Shown here one piece after another: positions 7,026-15,049 of a DNA stretch of 37,209 nt. Source of the stretch: Streptomyces sp. CNQ085. GTDB taxonomy: Bacteria > Actinomycetota > Actinomycetes > Streptomycetales > Streptomycetaceae. The notes below the pieces were generated by a model that was not told the origin of the DNA, made no database searches, and worked only from the letters and a program-made list of their open reading frames with translations. The position numbers were made by a program, and so were the translations under genes. Within the stretch, counting starts at the first letter, position 1, and each line of letters opens with the position of its first letter. Location: NCBI RefSeq assembly GCF_022614595.1, contig NZ_JAJFAU010000026.1, forward strand, positions 4,980 through 42,188, read 5' to 3'.

Positions 7026-8897
7026 TTGCACCGCGACGAACCCGACTGGACCCCACCGCGGAAGAGGAAGGACGAGCCGCAGCCGCCCGCCCAGATCCGC
7101 CGTATCCTGCGTCTCTTCCGCCCCTACCGCGGGCGGCTGGCCGTGGTGGGGACGCTGGTGGGCGCCTCCTCGCTGGTGTCGGTCGCCTCACCGTTCCTGC
7201 TGCGCGAGATCCTCGACGTGGCCATCCCCGAGCAGCGCACCGGCCTGCTGTCCCTGCTCGCCCTGGGCATGATCGCCACGGCGGTGCTGACCAGTGTCTT
7301 CAACGTCCTCCAGACACTGATCAGCACCACCGTCGGCCAGCATGTCATGCACGACATGCGCACCGGGGTCTATGCCAAGCTCCAGCGGATGCCTCTGGCG
7401 TTCTTCACCCGCACCCGCACCGGTGAGGTCCAGTCCCGCATCGCCAACGACATCGGCGGAATGCAGGCCACGGTCACCTCCACCGCGACCTCCCTGGTCT
7501 CCAACCTCACCAGCGTGGTGGCGACGATCGTGGCCATGCTGGTGCTGGACTGGCGGCTGACGCTGGTCTCCCTGCTGCTGATGCCGCTGTTCGTCTGGAT
7601 AAGCCGCAGGGTGGGCCGGGAACGCAAGAAGATCGCCACCCGGCGGCAGAAGCAGATGGCGGCGATGTCGGCGATGGTGACCGAGTCGCTGTCGGTCAGC
7701 GGCATTCTGCTGGGCCGTACCATGGGCCGGGCCGACTCCCTGACCCGGTCCTTCTCCGAGGAGTCGGAGCGGCTGGCGGACCTGGAGATCCGCTCCAACA
7801 TGGCCGGACGCTGGCGGATGTCGGTCATCGGCATCATCATGGCGGCCATCCCGGCGCTGCTGTACTGGGCGGCCGGCCTGCTCCTCCACCTCGGCGGCCC
7901 GGCCTTCTCCATCGGCACCCTGGTCGCCTTCGTCACCCTCCAGCAGGGTCTGCTGCGCCCGACCGTCTCACTGCTGAGCACCGGTGTGCAGGTGCAGACC
8001 TCGCTCGCCCTCTTCCAGCGCATCTTCGAGTACCTGGACCTGCCGGTGGACATCACCGAGCCCGCCCGGCCCGTGAGGCTGGACCGGGCACGCGGGGAGG
8101 TCCGCTTCGAGAACGTCGGCTTCTCCTATGACCCGGACTCGGCCACCCCCACGCTCAGCGGCATCGACCTGACCGTCCCGGCGGGCGGCAGCCTCGCCGT
8201 CGTCGGCGCCACCGGTTCCGGCAAGAGCACACTGAGCTATCTGGTGCCGAGGCTGTACGACGTGACCGGCGGCCGGGTCACCATCGACGGCGTCGACGTA
8301 CGGGAGCTGGACTTCGACTCCCTGGCCCGGACGGTGGGCGTGGTGTCGCAGGAGACCTACCTCTTCCACGCCTCCGTCGCCGACAACCTCCGCTTCGCCC
8401 GACCCGGCGCCACCGACGCCGAGATCGAGGCCGCGGCCCGCGCCGCCCAGATCCACGACCACATCGTCTCGCTGCCCGAGGGCTACGACACCCTCGTCGG
8501 CGAGCGCGGATACCGCTTCTCCGGGGGCGAGAAGCAGCGCCTGGCCCTCGCCCGGACCGTTCTGCGCGACCCGCCCGTCCTCATCCTCGACGAGGCCACC
8601 AGTGCTCTGGACACCCGAACCGAGCAGGCGGTCCAGCGGGCCGTCGACGCACTGGCCGCGGGCCGTACCACGCTGACGATCGCCCACCGCCTGTCGACCA
8701 TCCGCGACGCCGATCAGATCGTCGTCCTCGACGGCGGCCGGATCTCCGAGCGCGGCACCCATGAGGAGCTCATCGCGCTCGACGGGCGTTACGCGGCCCT
8801 GCTGCGGCGCGACGCCGTCCTCCCCGAGGCGGCAGATGCCGAGTCCGCCGGACCGGCCGGGTCCGGTCCGGGAGCGGTCGAGACCGCCCCTGCCTGA
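7026..8897 (+). CDS. ABC exporter, fused membrane and ATPase domains
   Basis: A 623-residue half-transporter. The membrane domain has about six helices between residues 30 and 310, with the coupling segment MPLAFFTRTRTGEVQSRI. The ATPase has Walker A GATGSGKST (about 394-402), signature FSGGEKQ (about 498-504), Walker B VLILDEATS (about 518-526) and the H-loop AHRLST, so it is catalytically complete. It should work as a homodimer; the cargo is unknown. I place the start at TTG 7026 because GAGGGAG lies 4-10 bases upstream and the resulting HRDEPDWTPP start resembles homologues; an in-frame GTG at 6987 adds 13 unlikely residues. Confidence 0.9.
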   Translation: MHRDEPDWTPPRKRKDEPQPPAQIRRILRLFRPYRGRLAVVGTLVGASSLVSVASPFLLREILDVAIPEQRTGLLSLLALGMIATAVLTSVFNVLQTLISTTVGQHVMHDMRTGVYAKLQRMPLAFFTRTRTGEVQSRIANDIGGMQATVTSTATSLVSNLTSVVATIVAMLVLDWRLTLVSLLLMPLFVWISRRVGRERKKIATRRQKQMAAMSAMVTESLSVSGILLGRTMGRADSLTRSFSEESERLADLEIRSNMAGRWRMSVIGIIMAAIPALLYWAAGLLLHLGGPAFSIGTLVAFVTLQQGLLRPTVSLLSTGVQVQTSLALFQRIFEYLDLPVDITEPARPVRLDRARGEVRFENVGFSYDPDSATPTLSGIDLTVPAGGSLAVVGATGSGKSTLSYLVPRLYDVTGGRVTIDGVDVRELDFDSLARTVGVVSQETYLFHASVADNLRFARPGATDAEIEAAARAAQIHDHIVSLPEGYDTLVGERGYRFSGGEKQRLALARTVLRDPPVLILDEATSALDTRTEQAVQRAVDALAAGRTTLTIAHRLSTIRDADQIVVLDGGRISERGTHEELIALDGRYAALLRRDAVLPEAADAESAGPAGSGPGAVETAPA

Positions 8898-8960
8898 ACC
8901 ACCGTCGGCGCAGCACCAGTAGTACGTGCTCCCGCACCGTATCGAGCCGGAAACGGAGGA

Positions 8961-8987
8961 GGGACACCGGGACACCGGGACACCGGG
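8961..8987. repeat. Three-copy 8-bp repeat
   Basis: GGGACACC occurs three times in tandem (8961-8984) plus GGG. Rotated, the unit is CACCGGGA, one base different from the CACCGGCA unit of the 13-copy array at 5576. It sits in the short convergent gap between the ABC exporter and the NUDIX gene. Confidence 0.8.
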
Positions 8988-9009
8988 CACGGTCCGGCGG
9001 CGGGAGCGA

Positions 9010-9453
9010 TCAGGACAGCCTCCCCGCGGCGCGCAGCTCGTCGAAGACCAGCTGGTCCACCGGCGGCACCAGAGCGCGGTCGGCGTACGCCAGCCAGCGG
9101 ATCTCCTCGATCTCACCGGCGGCTGCGAGCGTGCCGCGGTGGTCGCCGGTGTAGCAGGCCATCCGCACCACCACCCGGGGAGTGTCGACATCCACCGGTG
9201 CCTCGTACGTGCCCACGTGGGCGACCGTGCCCGGCACGATCGCCACGGTCAGCTCCTCCCCGACCTCCCGCAGCAGGGTCTGCTCATCGCTCTCCCCGGC
9301 GTGGCGTTTGCCGCCCGGAATGTAGAAGAGGTCCTTGCCGCGGGTGCGGGCGCCCAGGATCATGCCGTCGCGCAGATGTACCCACGCCACCGTGTCGATG
9401 AGTCCGTGCGCGGGGCCGGGCGCACCGGGTATGGGGCCCGTGGCGCCCGTCAC
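9010..9453 (-). CDS. NUDIX hydrolase
   Basis: A 147-residue NUDIX-fold protein. The NUDIX box is visible at residues 48-70: Gly48, Glu54, Arg62-Glu63, Glu66-Glu67, in GGKRHAGESDEQ then LLREVGEELTV. The final Gly of the consensus is replaced by Thr. Such enzymes hydrolyse nucleoside diphosphates linked to another moiety, using Mg2+ held by the REVGEE glutamates. The exact substrate is not inferable. The GTG start at 9453 overlaps the stop of the upstream VOC gene in a GTGA, so the two are translationally coupled. Confidence 0.9.
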   Translation of the reverse strand: MTGATGPIPGAPGPAHGLIDTVAWVHLRDGMILGARTRGKDLFYIPGGKRHAGESDEQTLLREVGEELTVAIVPGTVAHVGTYEAPVDVDTPRVVVRMACYTGDHRGTLAAAGEIEEIRWLAYADRALVPPVDQLVFDELRAAGRLS

Positions 9454-9842
9454 AGGGTGGTCCTCCCGCCCGAGAGGTGGAGTCCGGAGGAGCGCGGGGC
9501 GAACACGCCGAACTCGTTGCCCTCCGGATCGGCCAGGATGTCCCATTCGGTCTCCTCGTCCTGCCGCCGCACCATGGTGGCGCCCAGCGCGAGGAACTCG
9601 CCGGTGTCGCCCCACACGTCGAAGCGCACCCGGTTCCGGCCGGCCCCGGGGGCCGGCGCCGGGGTGAACCAGATCACCGGCCCGGCGTCCTGCGGATGGT
9701 GGATGGCCACCGCCCACTCCGGCGGCGGAGGAGGCTGGCCCATCGGCCCGCGGCGCTCGTACCCCAGCGCGGCGCACCACCAGTCGGCGAGCGCCTGGTG
9801 GTCGGCGGCGTCCACGACCAGGTCCTTGATACGTGCTGGCAT
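9450..9842 (-). CDS. VOC/glyoxalase-like protein
   Basis: A 130-residue protein of the vicinal oxygen chelate superfamily (Glyoxalase_6-like). The beta-alpha-beta repeat is visible: KDLVVDAADHQALADWWCAALG at the start, VIWFTPAPAPGAGRNRVRFDV in the middle, and the closing ILADPEGNEFGVFAP. The DPEGNEF ending contains the usual metal-site Glu. Small one-domain members act as dimers on varied substrates, so no reaction is assigned. It starts at ATG 9842, 50 bp from the divergent ThuA relic, and its stop overlaps the NUDIX start by 4 bp. Confidence 0.85.
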   Translation of the reverse strand: MPARIKDLVVDAADHQALADWWCAALGYERRGPMGQPPPPPEWAVAIHHPQDAGPVIWFTPAPAPGAGRNRVRFDVWGDTGEFLALGATMVRRQDEETEWDILADPEGNEFGVFAPRSSGLHLSGGRTTL

Positions 9843-9891
9843 GCCGACGAGCGTAGTCCGGCGCGGCGCCGGGGCGGGGGACCATGGAACC

Positions 9892-10341
9892 ATGGGCGTT
9901 GAACGGATTCTCGTCTTCACCCGGACCACCGGTTACCGGCACGGCTCCATCCCGTACGGCGTCGAGCCCCTCCGCGATCTCGGCGCCGGCCTGGGCCTCA
10001 CCGTGGAGGTCACCGTGGAGCCCGGAGTCCTCGTCGCCGCCCTGGACGGCTGTCGCGCGGTGGTCTTCCTCTCCACCAGCGGTGAGGCGCTGACCGCCGA
10101 AAGCCGCGATGCGCTTCCAGCCCGCGCGGCCGGGTGAGGGTGCTGGTCTCCGCCGACGAGTCCACCTACGAGGGCGGCGGGACGGGGAAGGACCCCCCGC
10201 TGGCCCGGTGCCAAGAGAAACACCGGAGGCCGCTCCTTCCGCACCGCCCTGGGACACGGCCCCGAGGCATACACCGCCCCCGGCTTCCGGCGCCATCTGC
10301 TCGGCGGTCTGGCCTGGGCGGCCGGACTTCGCATGCCCTGA
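9892..10341 (+). pseudogene. ThuA-domain gene with internal deletion and frameshifts
   Basis: The start is intact: MGVERILVFTRTTGYRHGSI followed by VEPLRDLGAGLGLTVEVT and CRAVVFLSTSGEALT, the first third of a ThuA (trehalose-utilisation type) domain. That frame stops at 10137. A second frame then gives VLVSADESTYEGG..., and a third section, back in the first frame, gives GRSFRTALGHGPEAYTAPGF and LLGGLAWAAGLRMP with a stop at 10339-10341; these are the well-known last strands and helix of the family. About 60-80 codons of the central part (the GFVGxH region) are gone. Two frame changes plus the deletion mean it cannot make a working protein. Confidence 0.75.
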
Positions 10342-10412
10342 CGCCGCCCGGTACCATCCGGCACCGCCCGGTAGCGCCCTCGGAACGGGGCGGCAACGGG
10401 CAGGATGGGGCC

Positions 10413-10937
10413 ATGGTCACGATCCGGCTGGTCCAGGGCGACATCACCGAGCAGTCCGCCGACGCGGTGGTCAACGCCGCCAACTCCTCCCTACTGGGCG
10501 GCGGAGGCGTCGACGGGGCGATCCACCGCGAGGGAGGTCCGGAGATCCTCGCGGAGTGCCGGGCCCTGCGCGCCTCCCGTTACCGCGGGGGTCTGCCCAC
10601 CGGCCGGGCGGTCGCCACCACGGCCGGCCGGCTGCCCGCGCGCTGGGTGATCCACACGGTGGGGCCGGTCTGGTCCGCGGCCGAGGACCGCTCGGAGCTG
10701 CTGGCCTCCTGCTACCGGGAGTCGCTGCGCGTGGCGCGTGGGCTGGGCGCCCGCACCGTCGCCTTCCCCGCGGTATCCACGGGCGTCTACGGCTGGCCGC
10801 TGGAGGACGGGGCCCGCACCGCCCTGCGCGCGGTGCGGGAGGAGACCGGGTGGGAGGAGGCGGCCGGGGCGTTCGAGGAGATCCGCTTCGTCCTGTTCGA
10901 CCGACGGGCCTACAACGCGTTCACCGAGGCCCTGTGA
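10413..10937 (+). CDS. Macrodomain O-acetyl-ADP-ribose deacetylase
   Basis: A 174-residue single macrodomain. The ADP-ribose pocket motifs are clear: VQGDIT at residues 6-11, AVVNAANSSLLGGGGVDGAIH at about 17-37, WVIHTVGP near 73 and the phosphate loop FPAVSTGVYGWP near 117. This set is characteristic of the MacroD/YmdB class that hydrolyses O-acetyl-ADP-ribose and removes mono-ADP-ribose from acidic residues. ATG 10413 gives the normal family start and length. It stands alone, after the ThuA relic and before an opposite-strand relic. Confidence 0.92.
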   Translation: MVTIRLVQGDITEQSADAVVNAANSSLLGGGGVDGAIHREGGPEILAECRALRASRYRGGLPTGRAVATTAGRLPARWVIHTVGPVWSAAEDRSELLASCYRESLRVARGLGARTVAFPAVSTGVYGWPLEDGARTALRAVREETGWEEAAGAFEEIRFVLFDRRAYNAFTEAL

Positions 10938-10983
10938 CGGCCGTGTCCGGGGCGGCGCCCGTGATCGCGCCCGCCTCCGGTGC

Positions 10984-11229
10984 TCACGGCTCGCACAGGT
11001 CGATGCGCACCGGGTGGCCGTCGTCCGGGCCGTAGCCCGCGAAGGTGGCGGTGGTCCTCGGTTCGACCGTCCGGCAGGGGCTGTGCGTGCCGCCGGCTTG
11101 GACCACCCGGACGGTGCGCGCCCCGGCGCAGCCGTTGGTGACGAAGCTGTGGCGCCGGCCCGGGGCGGGAGCGAGGCACGCCGGCGCCTCGCCCGTTCCG
11201 GCCGCCGCTCGCTCCGCGAGACCCCTCAG
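10984..11229 (-). pseudogene. Relic of a tendamistat-type alpha-amylase inhibitor
   Basis: The reverse-strand frame ending with TGA at 10984 reads ACLAPAPGRRHSFVTNGC, AGARTVRVVQAGGTHSPC, and RTVEPRTTATFAGYGPDDG ending IDLCEP. Its four cysteines are spaced 16, 18 and 27 residues apart; tendamistat has 16, 18 and 28. Asn-Gly before the second Cys is also shared. The inhibitory Trp-Arg-Tyr triplet, at positions 7-9 after the first Cys, is Arg-Arg-His here. No ATG, GTG or TTG and no signal peptide precede the domain: the frame opens inside the end of the NamZ-like gene and the only candidate start is a CTG at 11229. The family is secreted, so I call this a 5'-truncated relic of a mature domain. 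Confidence 0.6.
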
Positions 11230-12515
11230 CGGTAGAGCAGATACGCGCGCCGCGTCCGCTCGAAGGCGCGAACCTCCTCACGCCAGGCGGCTACGACCTC
11301 GTCCGCGTCCTTGCCCGCGTCGATCATCTCCCGCAGCCGCGGGGACCCGGAGAGCTTGTCGATCCAGAACGGGCGCCTGGTGTCCCAGGAGTCCTGGCGC
11401 CAGGCGAAACCGGGGTAGCGGCGCGCCTCCACCAGCATCGCCACCGCCGTGGGGATCGGCTCGTAGCGGCGCGGGTCGGTGAGGTGGATCTGGACGCCCG
11501 CACAGGTGGTACCGGTGTGCTTGCCGAAGGTCGGTGCGAAGTACCCCTCGCGGAACCGCACGCCCGGCAGCTCCCGGGCGTCCAGCCGGTCGCTGTAGCG
11601 GTGGTCCAGGTACGGCGCTCCGACGAACTCGAACGGGCGGGTGGTGCCGCGCCCCTCCGAGAGGTTGGTCCCCTCGAAGTAGCCGGTCCCGGCGTAGACC
11701 ACGGCGGTGTCCGCGGTCGGCATGTTCGGGGAGGGCGGCACCCAGGGCAGGCCGTTGCCGTGCGCGGTGGAGTACGGGTCCCAGCCGCGCACCGGCACGA
11801 CCTCCAGCTCCGACTGCTTCCCGCCCTCGCCCTCCTTGGGCATCAGCTCGCCGTTGAAATAGCGGGCCAGTTCGCCCACCGTCATCCCGTGCTGCTGGAT
11901 GATCACCTCGGCGCCGACGCCCGAGGTGAACTCCTCGGTCATCAGCGGGCCGTCCGCCCGTCGGCCGATCGGGTTGGGGCGGTCCAGCACCACGAAGCGG
12001 GCGCCGGTGGAGCGGGCGGCGACCATCGCGCTGTACATGGTCCAGATGTAGGTGTAGAAGCGGACGCCGACGTCCTGGATGTCGAAGACGATCGTGTCCG
12101 CCCCGGCCCTGGTGAACAGCTCGGCCAGCTTCGCCGCGCCCGCGCCGTACGCGTCGTACACCGTCAGACCGGTGCGCGGGTCGGTGAACTCCGGTTCGGA
12201 CCCGCCCGCCTGGGCGCTGCCCCGGAAGCCGTGCTCGGGACCGAACACCCCGACGATCTCCAGCTCGCTGTGCGCGGCCATGGAGTCCACGATGTGTCCG
12301 GTGTCGCGCAGGACACCGGTGGGATTGCTGATGACGCCGACCTTGCGGCCGCGCAGCATGGACCAGCCGCGGGCGGCGGCGACATCGGCGCCGGGGACGA
12401 CGTCCCGGCCGTCCGGCCGTCCCGGAGCGGCGGCGGTGGCGGAAGGGGCGGGCAGGAGCGGGGCGGCCAGCGCGGCGGCCGCGCCGCCGGCGAGGAGTGA
12501 ACGGCGGGAGGGCAT
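11226..12515 (-). CDS. Tat-exported DUF1343 protein (NamZ-like exo-muramidase)
   Basis: A 429-residue protein of the DUF1343 family, whose founding characterised member NamZ is an exo-beta-N-acetylmuramidase. It begins with a Tat-type signal: SRRSLLAGG, a hydrophobic Ala/Leu segment and a cleavage site near residue 30. The core carries VGVISNPTGV, GPEHGFRGSAQAG, DTIVFDIQDVGVRFYTY, VVLDRPNPIGR and EGTNLSEGRGTTRPFE, all typical of the family. The expected role is releasing terminal MurNAc from peptidoglycan fragments outside the cell. No ribosome site lies before the ATG, but a promoter places the transcription start at the A of ATG (see 12522). A GlcNAc-kinase-like gene lies 5 kb away, not in the same operon. 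Confidence 0.85.
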   Translation of the reverse strand: MPSRRSLLAGGAAAALAAPLLPAPSATAAAPGRPDGRDVVPGADVAAARGWSMLRGRKVGVISNPTGVLRDTGHIVDSMAAHSELEIVGVFGPEHGFRGSAQAGGSEPEFTDPRTGLTVYDAYGAGAAKLAELFTRAGADTIVFDIQDVGVRFYTYIWTMYSAMVAARSTGARFVVLDRPNPIGRRADGPLMTEEFTSGVGAEVIIQQHGMTVGELARYFNGELMPKEGEGGKQSELEVVPVRGWDPYSTAHGNGLPWVPPSPNMPTADTAVVYAGTGYFEGTNLSEGRGTTRPFEFVGAPYLDHRYSDRLDARELPGVRFREGYFAPTFGKHTGTTCAGVQIHLTDPRRYEPIPTAVAMLVEARRYPGFAWRQDSWDTRRPFWIDKLSGSPRLREMIDAGKDADEVVAAWREEVRAFERTRRAYLLYR

Positions 12516-12521
12516 GCCGGG

Positions 12522-12550
12522 AAGCTAACCGTGCGTGCGGTGAGCGACAA
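12522..12550 (-). promoter_or_regulatory. Predicted leaderless promoter of the NamZ-like gene
   Basis: On the reverse strand TTGTCG (12550-12545), a 17-base spacer and TAGCTT (12527-12522) form a housekeeping-sigma-type promoter. Six bases later comes the start codon ATG at 12515, and no Shine-Dalgarno sequence exists. That geometry is the standard one for leaderless mRNAs in actinobacteria. Confidence 0.55.
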
Positions 12551-12565
12551 GGGGCCACGCACGGT
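12528..12565. promoter_or_regulatory. 10-bp inverted repeat straddling the -35 box
   Basis: ACCGTGCGTG (12528-12537) and CACGCACGGT (12556-12565) are perfect inverted repeats separated by 18 bases. One arm fills the promoter spacer next to the -10 box and the other lies just upstream of the -35 box of the NamZ-like gene. This fits a repressor operator; a terminator for the relic upstream is the alternative. Confidence 0.5.
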
Positions 12566-12641
12566 GACAGAGGTACAGAGCAGTGGCGGCGTTCCGACGG
12601 AGCAGCCCCGGTTGCGCGCGCCCGGTGGTCCACACCCCGGC

Positions 12642-13320
12642 TCACTCCCCGACGAGTACCACCTCCAGGGTGCGCGGCCCGTGGACGCCCTCCACCCGGT
12701 CCAGCTCGATGTCGCTGGTGGCCGACGGGCCGGAGATCCAGGTCAGCGGACGGACCGGATCGAGCCTCCCCAACGCCTCGGGCACCGACGCCACCACCTG
12801 CCCGGGGGCACGTACCACGCAGATGTGGTGGTCGGGGATCAGGGTGATGCGGCGGCGCCCCTGCCCGGGGCGCCGGGCATCGGCGACCGCCCGGCGGTGG
12901 GCCAGGGCCAGGGAGTCCAGAACGCGGCGGACCATCTCGGCCGGATCGCGGGGGACCGGCTGACCGGTGCGGCGGCACGCCTCGGCGATCCGCCCCGGCG
13001 CCGGGAAGACCGGATCGCCGGCCTCCACCACCGACCGCAGCCCTGGCGCATCCGCCGCCTCGCGCCGCAGCGTCTCCAGGTCCGGCGCGAGCCCCTCGGT
13101 CTCCCAGGAACGCAGACACTGTTGGAGATGCCACAGCCCCATGATGTTGCGCAGGTAGCGGACCGTGCCGTCCACGCCCAGCTCGTTGGTGAAGTTCGCG
13201 GCGCGCGACTGCCCGGTGAGCACCGGCGCCTCCAGCCCCCACACCGGCCGGCGACCAGGTGCCCGTGGCGATGTACGCGAACGCCCGCCCGCTCTCCGCG
13301 GTCACCCCGGCACACACCTC
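12642..13320 (-). pseudogene. Deletion fusion of rhamnulokinase and LutC-like fragments
   Basis: Reading the reverse strand, the first part is the middle of rhamnulokinase (FGGY kinase): [16 protein letters not shown], then after a one-base frameshift near 13245 [37 protein letters not shown] and [17 protein letters not shown]. The N-terminal ~280 and C-terminal ~80 residues are gone. It then continues in frame into the C-terminal ~70 residues of a LUD-domain (LutC/YkgG) protein: [17 protein letters not shown] and [20 protein letters not shown] with its normal end. In Streptomyces these families occur together in L-rhamnose clusters, so a deletion inside such a cluster is the simplest reading. 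The segment has no intact start. Confidence 0.75.
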
Positions 13321-14411
13321 CGGCCGGAACCTGGCCGGCTTCCGCCGCCCGAGGGGCGGTTGAGGAGGTCCCGCACCGCACGGACCGCGGCCCGGCCCGC
13401 CCGGCCCGCGCCGACGGTGCTCGCCGAGGGGCCGTAGCCGACCAGATGGATCCGCGGATCGCGCACCACGCGGGTGCCGTCCATGCGGATGCCGCCGCCC
13501 GGCTCGCGCAGCCGCAGCGGTGCCAGATGGCCGACCGCGGGACGGAAACCGGTGGCCCACACGAGGCTGTCCGCCGCGATGGAGCGCCCGTCGTCCCACT
13601 CCACGCCGCCGGGGGTGATCCGGTCGAACATCGGCAGGCGCCGCAGCACCCCGCTCTCCCGGGCGCGGCGCGCTTCCTCGGTCATGGGCAGCCCCGTCAC
13701 GGAGACCACGCTGCGCGGCGGCAGCCCGTCGCGCACGCGCTCCTCCACCAGCGCGACCGCCGCGCGTCCGCGCTCGGCGTCGAACGGTCCCTCGGTGAAG
13801 ACCGGCTCGCGGCGGGTCACCCAGGCCGTGGCGGCGGCGACCGGTGAGATCTCCAGCAGATGCTGCACGGCGGAGGTGCCGCCGCCCACGACCACCACGC
13901 GCTCGCCGGCGAAGGCGTCCGGCCCGGGGTAGCGGGAAGTGTGGACCTGGCGGCCGGCGAATGACTCCTGGCCGCGCACCCGGGGCCGGAAGGGACGGTC
14001 CCAGGTCCCGGTGGCGTTGATCAGCGCCCGGACGGCCCACACGCCGGCGTCAGTCTCCGCCAGCAGCCGTCCGTCCCCGGCCTCGCGCACCGCGCGCACA
14101 TGCACCGGGCGCCGCACCCGCAGACCGAAGGCGCGCTCGTAGTCGGCGAAGTACCCGCCGATCACCTCGGAGGAGGGGCGGTGGGGGGCGGCGCCGGTCA
14201 GCTCCATGCCGGGCAGGGAGTGCATCCCGTGCACCCGCTCGTACGTCAGGGTGGGCCAGCGGAACTGCCAGGCCCCGCCGGGGCGCGGGGAGTGGTCCAG
14301 CACGACGAACTCCCGGCCCGGCTCGTATCCGGCGCGCCGCAGGTGGTAGGCGCTCGACAGGCCGGCCTGCCCGGCGCCCACGATCACGACCTCCGCCTCC
14401 GAGAACTCCAT
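13302..14411 (-). CDS. Flavin-containing monooxygenase-like protein
   Basis: A 369-residue FAD/NAD(P)H oxidoreductase of the FMO/Baeyer-Villiger/CzcO-like group. The FAD site is VVIVGAGQAGLSSAYHLRRAG near residue 10, the NADPH-site GxGxSA-type motif is VVVVGGGTSAVQHL near 170, and the late ATG motif LVWATGF near 285. It should hydroxylate or oxidise a small soft nucleophile; the substrate is unknown. ATG 14411 is used; GTG 14426 adds five residues. The natural C-terminus is probably at about VRDLLNRPSGGG: the last dozen residues (RPGSGRRCVPG) are read out of frame through the adjacent rhamnulokinase relic, so its own stop was lost in the deletion. Confidence 0.8.
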   Translation of the reverse strand: MEFSEAEVVIVGAGQAGLSSAYHLRRAGYEPGREFVVLDHSPRPGGAWQFRWPTLTYERVHGMHSLPGMELTGAAPHRPSSEVIGGYFADYERAFGLRVRRPVHVRAVREAGDGRLLAETDAGVWAVRALINATGTWDRPFRPRVRGQESFAGRQVHTSRYPGPDAFAGERVVVVGGGTSAVQHLLEISPVAAATAWVTRREPVFTEGPFDAERGRAAVALVEERVRDGLPPRSVVSVTGLPMTEEARRARESGVLRRLPMFDRITPGGVEWDDGRSIAADSLVWATGFRPAVGHLAPLRLREPGGGIRMDGTRVVRDPRIHLVGYGPSASTVGAGRAGRAAVRAVRDLLNRPSGGGSRPGSGRRCVPG

Positions 14412-14475
14412 GTCCCGGCCAACCACGGGCGGAGCCGGATGCTTCCCGGAGCGGGGCAGGCCTCAGGATGGAGTC

Positions 14476-14898
14476 ATGAGCGATCGCTTCAGTACCCGTA
14501 CCCTGCACATCACCACCGGCTCGGACGAGACCGTCGCCGACCTCACCCGCGAATGCGAGGGTTTCCTCGCGGAGGTCGCCGACGGCCGCGACGGGCTGCT
14601 CAATGTCTTCGTCCCGCACGCGACGGCCGGCATCGCGGTCATCGAGACCGGCGCGGGCAGCGACGACGACCTGCTCGCCGCGCTGCGCGACCTGCTTCCG
14701 GCCGACGGCCGGTGGCGCCACCGGCACGGCAGCCCCGGCCACGGCCGTGACCACGTCCTGCCGGCCCTCGTCCCGCCGCACGCCACCCTGCCGGTGATCG
14801 GCGGACGACTGGAACTGGGCACCTGGCAGTCGGTCTGCCTGGTGGACACCAACAGTGACAACCCCGACCGGCGGGTGCGGCTGTCCTTCCTCGGTTAG
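14476..14898 (+). CDS. YjbQ/UPF0047 family protein
   Basis: A 140-residue protein of the YjbQ (UPF0047) family, often labelled secondary thiamine-phosphate synthase because of weak activity of the E. coli member. Characteristic segments are LLNVFVPHATAGIAVIETG near residue 40, the HRHGSPGHGRDHVLPAL region near 80 with conserved histidines, and the C-terminal TWQSVCLVDTNSDNP followed by RRVRLSFLG. Length is normal. GGATGGAG gives the ribosome site. It is divergent from the monooxygenase gene with about 60 bp between starts. Confidence 0.85.
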   Translation: MSDRFSTRTLHITTGSDETVADLTRECEGFLAEVADGRDGLLNVFVPHATAGIAVIETGAGSDDDLLAALRDLLPADGRWRHRHGSPGHGRDHVLPALVPPHATLPVIGGRLELGTWQSVCLVDTNSDNPDRRVRLSFLG

Positions 14899-15049
14899 CC
14901 TTAGCCGCCGTATCGGGGCCGGGAGGGGCCAGGAGAAGGGTGGGAGCCCTCCCAGCCTGGTCCAGGCCAATGCTACGGTCGCCCCGGCCCCGGAACGGGG
15001 CAGCGATTCGGGCAGAGCCGGACGGGAACGAACGGGAGAGGGCGGCACA

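Noticed and set aside
11045..11482. Forward ORFs across the end of the NamZ-like gene
   Set aside because: Arg/Pro/Ala-rich shadows without motifs; the reverse frames are clearly coding.
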